Shown here piece after piece: positions 24,710-34,889 of a stretch of 64,000 nt of DNA. The notes under the pieces were generated by a model, which was not told the DNA's origin, ran no database searches, and was given only the letters and a program-made list of their open reading frames with translations. The stretch spans positions 1,106,501 through 1,170,500 of the forward strand of contig JAQFVV010000258.1 in the NCBI GenBank assembly GCA_028023455.1, in the 5' to 3' direction. Numbering within the stretch: position 1 is the first letter of the stretch; each line of letters opens with the position of its first letter. This DNA is from Epiperipatus broadwayi (taxonomy: Eukaryota; Onychophora; Udeonychophora; Euonychophora; Peripatidae). The position numbers and the translations under genes are program-made.

Positions 24710-26795
24710 AAAAAAATATCTTTTTAAAAGTGTATACAATTGCGATATTTAAAACTAACCTATAAGTTTTTTTTTGAATGTTAACGCTTATTAATGATAA
24801 TGAAAGTCAATTTTTAATATATATATTTGTTTGGTTTTTTTTTTTTAAGAAATTTTATATCTTAAATTGTGCGAATATATTGTTAAATACTAAGGTAAAA
24901 TAACGATGATAGTAATATATATATATTTTAATATGGTATTTGATTCGCGTTTTACCTACATATATATATATTAAATAATAAATGTCATGTATCAATTTAG
25001 ATTGGAAAATAATAAATTACACTTAATTGCATAGGAGTTGTATATAAATATATAAATTCTATACAATCGTATTTACAAATTTATCATTATTTAATAATTA
25101 TTTTAACTTTTCAATTATTTTAATTGTATTATTATTAGATGTATTTCGAAAAGATTGGATCAATTTATAGTATTAAATATTGAAGTTATATATTAATATC
25201 CCCACATTTGTATTTAGAAATTGTCGTGTTATATATATGTTTTGCTTACACATAAGGGCTTAGTTGAGATGATATTTATATATATTGTGCTAGGTTTAAT
25301 AAACCCTAAGTTAATAAAGTTATGGGATAAATGTTGAGCTTTTCACGCTAGGATATAAGCCTTATATTAATAAAAAAAAACCCAAATAGTTGATGTTCTT
25401 AATAAAAGACGTGGTTTAAAATAAAGTGAATAAATCCTTATAGTATGGTGGGAAGGAGCTCTTGATATTGTCTTCTGTATCATTCTGTTTATTGATCCAA
25501 TTTTAAGAAAGTACATCTATAGCCTAAATTATTAATTTAACAAGATATCATCAATTTATTTATTTATTTGTTTATTGATTTAATTTCACAACAGTTTTAT
25601 ACAATTCCTATGTAAAAGTTATGTTTATTATCGGTAAACTTTTATTTGGTTTATATTTTTTTTAAAAATTGAGCATTTGAAAAACATAATAGTTTAAAAA
25701 TATAAAATCACAATCTTGGAATAAAACTAATATTATTTGTTTTATATAAAAGAATGACTTTGAGTTTTTATTTTAAATTTATTAATATCTGTTTTTTCTC
25801 TTTTTAGTACATCAGTTATTAATTGGTTGATAAATTCACCCATTCGACTAAATGATAATCTTGTATATTAGTGAATTATTTTCATAAACCATAAGTAATG
25901 GAAATATTAAATTACATGTAATCTTATTTGTGAATATATATATATATTGGATTCAATAAAATTCCCTTTGTTCCAATTTATATTTATTAACTAATCAAAT
26001 TGTTAGTTAAGTTAACCCTGAGAATTAACCAGTTAACATGCCTTAGTCAATACTCTGTAGTATTTAGGTTTACTTTGTATAGCTAGCCGAAATAACAATA
26101 TATGTAGTGATTAGAGTACATTCACTCATGAGCAATATATTTTCTATAGTGTAGATCACTTATTACCCGTAACTTTATAAATTAGTAATTTGTTCAAATA
26201 AAGTTAAACATCATAACCTGATTTATTGTTAGTCATATTCAATGGCTGGAATTAGTATATTTTATTATATTCATTTTTGAGGCAATTTCTTTTCTCTTTA
26301 TATGTATATGGCATGTCATAATAAGTACTATTACCTTTTTCGCTACCGACTGGGGCCATTTCAATTGTTAGGACCTTTCTTTATATGTATATTTTACTAA
26401 CTATTACATTTGGCACTACCAATTGGGGCAATCGTATTTTCTATTACATTTTTATTATGTTTAAGGCAAGTGTATCTTTTCATATGTAGTTAAGGCATAC
26501 TATTGTATTATATTAATTTCATTTCTTTATACATTGCATATACGTACCATTACAATATATAGGTATAAACTTAATGAGAAAAAGTAATAAGTTTAAATAA
26601 ATTAAAGAATTTTAAAAGACTGATTCTTTTAAAATTGTAAGTAAAAGATTTATAAATTTTAATATTAAAAAAAGATTATTTTCTAAAAGTAATAACAGTC
26701 TAATTAATGAAAGTAGAATACTTGGTTAATAAAATAAAACAATTAAAGGAATTCATGTTTAGATTTCCTTCATAAGATAAATGATAAAGTGAAAT
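24710..26795. other. AT-rich sequence with a doubled TACC/GGGGC motif
   Basis: No gene. Near 26340 (CGCTACCGACTGGGGCCA) and 26413 (GGCACTACCAATTGGGGCAA) two related GC-richer motifs follow TATTAC(A/C). That arrangement can occur where an LTR end meets a primer binding site, but no LTR pair was found. Confidence 0.3.
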
Positions 26796-26799
26796 AACT

Positions 26800-27070
26800 C
26801 ATTAATTAAAGTCAGAGATAACGATGTAAATTCTTGTGGGAGCATTGAAATGAAGAATCACCTGAGCGGATGGACAGGAGTACAAGCCAATCAACTTCAG
26901 GAATAAAAACAATAAATGCCTCAGTATGAATTGGATCAAGAAGACTTCACTTGATTTTTGGAGCTTCACCTGTGCACACGGGCATAAGTTGGAACAGAAC
27001 ATCTCCATTGGCACAGGGACTTCAAGTGCGGAGAGCTGGCCACCGAACATGGGAACAGCCAACTAGGACT
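26800..27070 (-). other. GC-richer patch with an 86-codon open frame
   Basis: Base composition is higher in GC than the flanks and the minus frame 27062-26802 is open. The predicted peptide is hydrophobic in the middle (FILRHLLFLFLKLIGLY) and holds two similar CPxAQV segments, reflecting an internal DNA duplication. No family is recognised. It may be part of an unclassified repeat (for example an LTR leader) rather than a gene. Confidence 0.2.
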
Positions 27071-27934
27071 CTTACAGGTTGCATTGATCTACATTATTAT
27101 TTACATATGCCTTCAGGTCTCATTGTATAAAATAATCGTATGTATGTAAATAGTCAAAACTCTATTAATTATCGTACATTAAATTATCTAAATATTAACT
27201 GTGTTGTGGTGATTTGTATTTTTGGGAAGTGTCCTTTTAGATCAGCTAGACATAGCATATTCATATTCAAATTTAAAAATTGAGAATCAAAACAATGTCA
27301 TTGCATTTTATTTGAAAAAAATTCATGCACATTAAAAATTGTTTACAAGATTTCTATGTTTATGAAGAAAGCATTTAAAAAAAAAAAAAAAAAACAAGTT
27401 TTAGTTTAAAAATCAAGAAAGATTTCATGATCCTTTTTCTTTCAATTATAATTAATTCCAAATGCTTTTTAATGAATTAGTCATAAAAATCAATGAAAGT
27501 ATATTTTTTAAAAATAACCCAACTAATTATTGTGTGCATAGCTGAAAATTTACTAAACTGATATCCACAGTTTAAAATTTGGACCATCAACACTACTGAA
27601 ATATTGCATCATCATCGATTCCTAACAAGTGTACAAATGTGAAGAATGACTGATGAAGTATATTAAAAGTCAGTTACAAGATTTGATCCAAATAAACAAA
27701 CAAACAATTTCTAAGTTAAATAAAAGCATTTAAAACACAACACACATGTTTGGTTAATTAGAGGAAAGTTTTGTGCTCATTATCAAATTTCCCATGATTT
27801 CTGGAGTAACTAATACACTTGTACTTATAATTAATGATAATACAATAATATAAATGTGTATATATGTGTGTATATACTCAAAGCACAATAAATTTCAATT
27901 TATATATTAAAATACATTAGAAATGTCAACTTAC

Positions 27935-28104
27935 TTGATGACTAATTCAAGAGCTTGCCCCAAAGAGACAGGTTTGCCATTTATATAATTAAAATCTAAT
28001 TGATGAGACAAATAAGAAGTGGCCTCTAGCAGCCGATTGAATTCCCTCTCCACCATTTCATCTTTGTCTTTAGGCACCTGGGAAACACAGCCTGATTTTG
28101 CTAC
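27935..28104 (-). CDS. KDM1A: KDM1A exon D (alternative acceptors at 28104 and 28077)
   Basis: This exon encodes [20 protein letters not shown], then [20 protein letters not shown] and QALELVI. It corresponds to the segment of LSD1 leading into the tower insertion of the amine-oxidase domain, in the FAD-dependent demethylase that acts on mono- and dimethylated H3K4 with CoREST. The donor GTAAGT lies at 27934-27929 (phase 2). Two in-frame acceptors exist. CAG before 28077 joins the previous exon to give ANGST-VPKDKD, the length seen in human LSD1. CAG before 28104 adds nine residues (VAKSGCVSQ). Either gives an intact frame. The next exon, starting with the tower helix, was not found below 27935. 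Confidence 0.95.
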
Positions 28105-28288
28105 CTGGAAGCATTTAAAAATAATTTATCATAATTATTTCCGCAAGTATGAACTTTTTCAAATAACAGATGGAGCAATTTAAATTTTGAAAATTTAATC
28201 AAAAAATAAAAAAAAACTGTTGTTTGAGATATTTATATCTTTTTACTTTAGAATAAAAATATACTTTTAATATACAGAATATACTTAC

Positions 28289-28383
28289 TGTACTACCATT
28301 AGCTTCATATAATGGACATTTTTGCCTAATTTTATGAAGTTCCATATGTATTTGTCTACTAATAACAGTCATTGGGTTACCAC
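28289..28383 (-). CDS. KDM1A: KDM1A exon C
   Basis: The acceptor TTTTTTTAG precedes 28383 (phase 1) and the donor GTAAGTATA follows 28289 (phase 0). The exon encodes [20 protein letters not shown], then [11 protein letters not shown]. It matches the LSD1 part of the amine-oxidase-like domain after the FAD-contacting VTGLGG loop, with the well-conserved KCPLYE block. The first two bases complete the glycine codon begun in exon B. The upstream intron is about 10.5 kb and holds the large LTR-like repeat; the intron to exon D is only 184 bp or 211 bp. Confidence 0.95.
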
Positions 28384-28955
28384 CTAAAAAAATATATATA
28401 TTTTTACTAAAAAATTCTGACAATTTTCAATAAATGTAAATTCTCTTTTGCTTCTTTTTAATTTATTTATAGTACGATCAGTTTTTAAAAGATCATACCA
28501 CATAAGAGTACCTAAATTGATAACTTGAGCATTACTATTCTTGAGACTTTTTTCTACTTAGAATTTTTCATTACCGAATCAATAATATCACCATTACCCT
28601 AAACTGTTCAGTTACGTAAAAGACAAAATAATTTCTTAAAACAACCTATTGCAATTAAAGTATTATGACATATTTTAAAACCATTTAGGAACGCCTCCAG
28701 AAATCCCCAAATTTATAAAATTTCGAATAAAATGCTAAATTCTTTGCTAAAATGTTTTCTTATTCTGAAAAAAATAAAAAAGTTTTCTTAATAATAAAAA
28801 TGTTACCTTGATTTAAAATTTATATTGATAGTTATAAATCAGGCAATACTTTTTTGTTCTGATATTTTAACAAAAAATCAAAGTCTATATAAATTACAAT
28901 ATAACTAAAGTCTTTAAAAGATGTATATCACAATTTTGATACCAGACATAAGTAG
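28384..28955. other. KDM1A intron sequence
   Basis: AT-rich intronic DNA directly upstream of exon C. No feature is recognised. Confidence 0.5.
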
Positions 28956-29048
28956 CTGAATGAGAAGACTGGCATAAGATCAAATCTCTAAGATGCTTAA
29001 ATAGCATAACAGAAGTAAAAAAGGGATAGATAAATGTGCATTCTAGAG

Positions 29049-29091
29049 CTCCTCATACCTGAAAGCCAACAACTAAAAATTGGTCTGAAAA
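29049..29091 (+). ncRNA. Decayed hammerhead-like module
   Basis: CTCCTCA is kept. The other boxes have drifted (TACCTGA, AAGCCAACAACTA, AAAAT, TG, GTC, TGAAAA), but every box sits at the same spacing as in the consensus copies. Not expected to cleave. Confidence 0.45.
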
Positions 29092-29391
29092 TCTGATTGA
29101 CATTATTATCCAATAGCCCTTTTAATTACTGATAAACAGATGGCTCTAACGTAGAATGATGGATAACTTCGGCTAACACAGAGTTTAAACATAAGCAATT
29201 TAATGCTTTATTTTAGTATATACCATCAGTTAGCACATATATAACAGATTACTAAAGCAACTGCTGATTTAGTGTCAATCCTATATTGTTAAACAAGTAA
29301 GTTACCTTGGATTCTAAATCTCTAGGATGTTTGAAACTTTCATATCATTAGAAGTAAAAATTGCTGCTGGATGTTTATGAGTAATCCAGCA

Positions 29392-29434
29392 TTTTCCATT
29401 GATAAAGGCTAATAGCTAGAAATTAATCTGATTG
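29392..29434 (+). ncRNA. Decayed hammerhead-like module
   Basis: TTTTCCA, TTGATAA, AGGCTAATAGCTA, GAAAT, TA, ATC, TGATTG at the same 43-nt spacing. Stem II can still form GGC/GCT with one G-U. Core residues are mutated. Confidence 0.45.
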
Positions 29435-29520
29435 CCAATATAATCATAATCATATATGCCCATTAATTATTCTTGCTTATACAGATAATTCTAAATCATA
29501 GGAATATAAAAATGAATTTT

Positions 29521-30508
29521 TACTGCTAGTGCTAGTAAAAATTTCTTATTTCAAATAAAGCTATTATTTGAATATACAAAAATATCACAATATTTATACG
29601 TAAAAGAAAAAATCATTATCGAAAGTACTGGAAGAATAAAAAAATAGAATTGAAATATTCATAAAAATATAAACAGAAAAGAGGATTGTCTATATCATAT
29701 ACTTATAAATCTATATAAAGGTAAAAGTTACAACAGCATTTAAATTGTCAATTGGAAGGCAAAGGCTTCTCCAACAGTCCCAATAAAAAATAAAGAGAGA
29801 AGCAATACTCATCAGTAGTCTTTCCAATTCTTGAAAGGTAAGGATTTGAGTCTTTTGTCATCTTTATTTTCCTAAGAATAGCCAAATACCAATTTATTTA
29901 TCATTACTAGATGCTAAGATGGATTGATTATGAGCCAACTATTTGAAAGAAAACCCTAAACATGATTAAAAGTTTTAAAAAATTTAAACTTTTATCCAAT
30001 CTATATTTGAATCAATTTTATAATGCCAATAAATCATAAAAAAAATATGAAATGCCAAATTCACAAAGTTATAATTAAATATTTTTATTAACATATAATA
30101 TTCAAGTAATAAGCAGACTTTCTCAAGGCAATATATATAGTTTTTAAATTACTTTTAATATATAGTAAATAAATCTAAATTATCCACTACAATAGAGAGG
30201 TTTTTCAATATCCCTCTATGCAGAAGTAGTAAAGAAAAAGACAAAAGTCACCAAGCTAGTCAACTGTTTATTAGCAAAAGTTCTAGTAGTTTTCTGCTCT
30301 TGTTTACATTCTAAAAAAATATAGATATCTATTTATTGCCTAAAAACTGAATAGATATAAGAAAATTAGCTAAAAAAAAAATTGTAAACCTGCATGGAAA
30401 TTCTCAGCTAAGTGGAAAAATTTCCAATTTCATCTAGTTTCAAATCCCATACAGATAGATTAACAACAGTATATGTTAAGGTAACTACATATTGAAACCA
30501 TGACATAT
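29521..30508. other. KDM1A intron sequence
   Basis: AT-rich intronic DNA with no supported feature up to the LTR-like repeat. Confidence 0.4.
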
Positions 30509-32240
30509 TGTACCAGTCAAAAAGAAGCCAACACATCAACAAACCCAAACTCAAAGTCAGATTCAAACTCAGGTGGTTCAAACTGAATTCAAACCCAACT
30601 CACGAGTTCAGATCAAATCAATGGATGACATATATCGACGGTACATGACTATGCGCCAAGGAACTAGCTCAATGGATGATGATGATTAATGAGACCCCTG
30701 ATTTAACTCTAATAAAGTATAATAAAATAACTAAGAATCTTTATAAGTCAACTCATATATATATGTTCGGGTTGCCAATACAGACAGTGAGCATTAATAT
30801 TAAAATAATTTGAATAAAAAAAAAAGTTAAAAAACCAAATGCGAAAATAAAATGTTTAATAATAATGATAATTTTGTTCAACTTTTAGATTATGATATAG
30901 ATTATCTCTAGTCTTTAAACGGAATTTATAGTTACAACAAGAATGGCAGTCCTTATTATATGCCAATACTATTACGCAATATTCTGGAATGATTATATAT
31001 GTCTATGCCCCGACAAGTAAATAAAGGTAGATAAAGGTATTTGGCTGTGATATAAATTATTGATCTAATTCTAAAAGAAAGAATGTGAGATTCATTTTCA
31101 CATTCCTAAATCAATTCCCAAAGAGCAAGATACGTATTTAGGGCATAACTTTAATATTTAATAAAAAACTTACTTAATTATAAATAAATATGAATTTGTT
31201 CGACTTTAATAAAATCAATTCATTATGATTTACGAGCATTAGAGCGGGCTTTACTGGAACTGAGAAATAAACGGTACTGACGACTTATGAGCTATAAGAA
31301 TAAATATGAAAAATAATGGCTTTGTCGGTGATTTAAGAAAACAGCAGGGCGGCTTGTGTTTTACAAGTCTTTACTGCCCTTTTGAAGGAGATATGGAACA
31401 CAGGGGAAACCAGGTCGAGTCATAGCTACGAACCTTTGGTGTTCCAAATATAAAAACGAGCAAGTGAGGAAGTGCTTTCTTCCTATTTATTAAAATAACA
31501 TGAAGATCACCGATGACAAGCTTACAAAGCATGAGATGGCTCGCGTCAGCAACGTTTGGAAAATGATGACTTGGTAATCATCGTATTTAAATAATAAAAC
31601 CCATTTTATATAAAGAATGCTCTACGTGATGACCTGATCAAGTTAAATTAAAGTCAAACATGCTTTAATCAAAAAGTATTCAATGCAATTAGAAATCATA
31701 TTAATTATGCCCTAAATCTCATGCCCTTCCTGAATATTAATAGAAAGTATAAAATTTGAATTAGAATATATTCATTTAATTCCTTCATCGACCCTTTTGC
31801 GAAACAATATATTAATGTGAATAAATAGATATTATAAACTCAATAAAGTGGCCGGGAGCATAGGTTAGAAATTGAGCTAATAATTTGTTGTTATTAGCCA
31901 TTAATAAAATAGCAAAAATTGTATAAATCCTTCAACTCGATAATTAATAGAACTGTATCAAATTAGTTCTAGTGGGTAAGAATTACTATAAAAATTAATA
32001 TAATATTATTTAACAAGGCAAATGCAATGAAGGAAATTATTATCGAGTTGAAGTTTTACTGGCATATAATAAAAATAAAAGACATTAATAATCATCTCAT
32101 GATAAATATATATAATATAATAAATGAACCGCCATAATAAGGAAGAAAAGTTAAATTTAAAGACTAGAGATTGAGAGAATTTATATAATTTAAAATAGCA
32201 TAAATAAAAGGTTTTACACAGAGATTATTACATTAAAGAA

Positions 32241-32545
32241 TGAAAAGAGCTCTTAAAGGGAGCGTAAAGTGAAGTTCGGAAACTGGCCAGAAAGTTTAAG
32301 ATTCATTATGGAAATATATTACCCATTTCTTCCGGGGCTGGTTCCCATAGTTTACACGTCCAGGTGAGGAGAACGTAGGCATGCATTTGGTCGATTACTT
32401 GAACAGTATTTTAATGAATTTTCACAATTTTAGCAGCATGATTGGTCCGGAAAAGATTCAGCAGCTTCATTGAAGACCTTCAGGGGACTTCAGGAACCAC
32501 AGCCAGATTCCTGATGTTTTAGCCCTTCACCATGATTGAAACACT
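32241..32545 (+). pseudogene. Broken copy of the repeat-borne small ORF
   Basis: The DNA aligns with the 102-codon frame at 63403-63711. It begins ATGAAAAGAGCTC, but an extra base after GTAAA brings a stop within 12 codons and a further 2-base length difference changes frame near 32335. The 3' part (HLVDYLNSILMNF, SSMIGPEKIQQLH) is still readable apart from stops. Either it was once coding and is now dead, or the frame in the other copy is fortuitous. Confidence 0.35.
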
Positions 32546-33538
32546 ATTTAAATTTATGATTTTTAAACACATAGAGTTCACTGCACTTCTCTACAACAAA
32601 GATGGCTTTTCTTTTCTCCAAACATTTCAGAACTATTTATACTATATCTGATGCCTTCGGGGTAGCACTTCTTTCATTATCAATGTTTTTAGATACATTC
32701 CTTCGATAAGGCTTTCAAACTCATTAACTTAAATTCATTTTCTAATTAGAAAATGAATTCTTAAAATCAGAAAAATGATTTTAATTAGAAAATCCTTACA
32801 TTTTAAATACTTATCTTTTTTTTCTAATTAATAAAACTTTAACCATTGTTTTGGAAAGAGAAAATCTGAAAGCTTATCGAAAGAATGTAGCTTTTAATCA
32901 CTAAAAATTTAACAAATTATTTAAAAGTAAAAACAAGCATTCCCGACGCAATGAAACTTTCGAACAATTATATATATTTAAATATTTACAAATATACACG
33001 CACAATCCACGCAGTTATAATATATTGTGCCAATGCCAAATTGGCACATGTATATAAAATAATTTTGTATAAAAATTATTATCAAAATCTTTCGGAAAAA
33101 AGAATTTGAAAGTTACAATTAATTACTTGAAAGAGGGGAGTTTTCCTATAAAAAAAAAAAAAAAAAACAAACTAAGAGTTTATAAAAGAAAGAGTGTTAT
33201 TATTATAAATTAAAAGTTAAAAATCTCTTTTCATTCCAGTTTAGTAGAATAAATGTGTATATATGTGCGATGGTAAATAGAAATAAATGTTAACTCATTA
33301 ATAAGATAAATGCGTGGTAGAATAATATTAAAAAAAATAAATAAATATTGAAATGAAATGTATTTAAAAACACAGTGGTGGACTACTAATTAAAGATATG
33401 AAAACAACACGTTTTAAAATAGCTACTACTAATCAATCAATCAAAAAACACGTTGTCATAGGATTAGTTATCAAGGAATTTCGACAACACCTATTGCACT
33501 TATTCCCGGAGAATATAAAAACGAAAACAATTCACAGA

Positions 33539-33547
33539 TATAAATAG
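33539..33547 (+). promoter_or_regulatory. TATA box of the LTR-like repeat
   Basis: TATAAATAG, with another TATAAAA at 33514-33520. About 25-30 bases downstream is TCGGACATTCGGTTTGAGTTTG, an initiator-like GC-richer leader (here split from the motif by GCTAGATTTTA). This is the expected U3/R arrangement of an LTR. Confidence 0.4.
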
Positions 33548-34616
33548 CTAGATTTTATCGGACATTCGGTTTGAGTTTGCAGTTTCAGTCTAGTTTTGCA
33601 GCGTCAGTTTACAGAAATGCAGTGCTGAAAAGCTTTTGGAAATATACGCTTGTGTTTAGTCCAACAAGATCATCAAACCTGCCTGAGAAATAATGTCTGC
33701 ATAACAACACAGAAGTCCTCCATCAAGCGTTCAACTGTCTTCAAAATAAAACAAATGGATTCGCATAAAAATCTCTTCAAGAAACGTCCAAATTTAACCG
33801 GTTAGATATAATCCATCAGAAGCAACAGAAGTAGCCAACGACAAGAAAAAAAATCCTAGGTATATGTTTTATTATTATCATTTACACGTAGTAGTCACCA
33901 CTGTAATCCGTAAATATTCAAGATGCAAATTATATGAATTCTATCATACATAAAATGAACTATTGATATGTGTGTGTAAGTTTCAAATGCTATTAATGCT
34001 TTATTATTATGTTTGCGAATGTGAGATAATTTAAAATGTCTAAGATTATTTTTGCTTTTTTTCATAAAATATACTATCATATGTTAATTTAAAAATGTGC
34101 GTGTGTTAAAATTGGATTTATAAAATGTTTATAATGCGTTTATGTTAGTTAGTAAATTATCTTTAAACTTAATTAATGTTGATTGAAATAAATTGTCTTT
34201 AAATTTAAACTTTATCTGTCGGTCAATTCTTTTTATCAATCTCTTTTCTTTTTATCAATCTCTTCTTACCAATATTTTATTACTGATTAAAATTAGACTG
34301 GGCTAGTTAAGGGAATTGTTTCGAGCACTGGATTATGAGCCTACTGCCCGAATATGTTAGTCTTCAGACTAGCTGGCGCCCCAGGGTTTACCCCAAAACA
34401 AATAAAGTATTTGGATAGTAAGGGTTTGAATCTAGCAGCCAAGATGGGCCATTGTTGATAGTTAAAGCTATCAATAAGATCTCCCATTTTGCTCGAACGT
34501 GCCGGTTCGTTCACGTAACCTTTATAAGATTATAAATGTATTATGAAGGAGTTTGAAACCGGCCAAAACTTATATATACGTATAAGTAGGTGGTTTCAGC
34601 GGTTCGACCCGGTACA

Positions 34617-34820
34617 ATATATAAATTCATGAATAATTTTATCATGAATTTATTAATAGATTTGATCAATTTAAACCTGAAATGAATTAATTTTAATACA
34701 CATTTATAAAATAAGTTTTTCTTTATGGAAATTAGTGTGGATTGAATGTATGAAGCCCCATTGCATCGGAAATTTAAGGTTAGTACTAGGGTTTGAAGTG
34801 GGCTTATGGCTAGATGTCAT
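34617..34820. other. KDM1A intron sequence
   Basis: A short intronic stretch between the LTR-like repeat and the hairpin at 34821. Nothing recognised; the frame at 34735-34917 is not coding-like and includes the hairpin. Confidence 0.4.
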
Positions 34821-34886
34821 GAAGCTAGGATCGAACTCAGATCCGACTGCTTCATTGCAGTCGAATCTGAGTTCGATCCTAACTTC
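34821..34886. repeat. 30-bp-stem hairpin with 6-base loop
   Basis: The left arm 34821-34850 (GAAGCTAGGATCGAAC then TCAGATCCGACTGC) and right arm 34857-34886 (GCAGTCGAATCTGAG then TTCGATCCTAACTTC) pair at 28 of 30 positions around the loop TTCATT. The arms contain GAGTTCGATCC, which resembles a tRNA B box. Confidence 0.8.
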
Positions 34887-34889
34887 AAT

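Larger units (their letters stand above)
28960..29520 (+). repeat. Tandem pair of decayed hammerhead-family units in KDM1A intron
   Basis: Two related units run in the same direction, about 343 bp apart. Each has a TCTCTAAGATG/TCTCTAGGATG segment, then AGAAGTAAAAA, then a 43-nt module aligning to the ribozyme-like core. They lie antisense to KDM1A. Divergence is high, so this is an old insertion. Confidence 0.6.
30509..34616 (+). mobile_element. 4.1-kb LTR-like repeat (giant solo LTR candidate), copy 1
   Basis: It starts TGTACCAGTCA and ends GACCCGGTACA, so the short terminal inverted repeat is of the TG...CA type. ATAT flanks both sides (30505-30508 and 34617-34620), a possible but weak target duplication. 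The first 2.3 kb is repeated at 61665-64000 in the same orientation with high similarity. A promoter-like arrangement lies at 33514-33590. No gag/pol genes are seen and no primer binding site follows 34616, so a solo LTR is the simplest reading; a TIR element or other retroelement is possible. It lies in the KDM1A intron between exons B and C, antisense to the gene. Confidence 0.55.

Noticed and set aside
34373-34390. Primer binding site starting TGGCGCCCC, which would make 34370 an LTR end
   Set aside because: No CA-type LTR end precedes it and the repeat continues to GGTACA at 34616, so it is probably chance inside the repeat.
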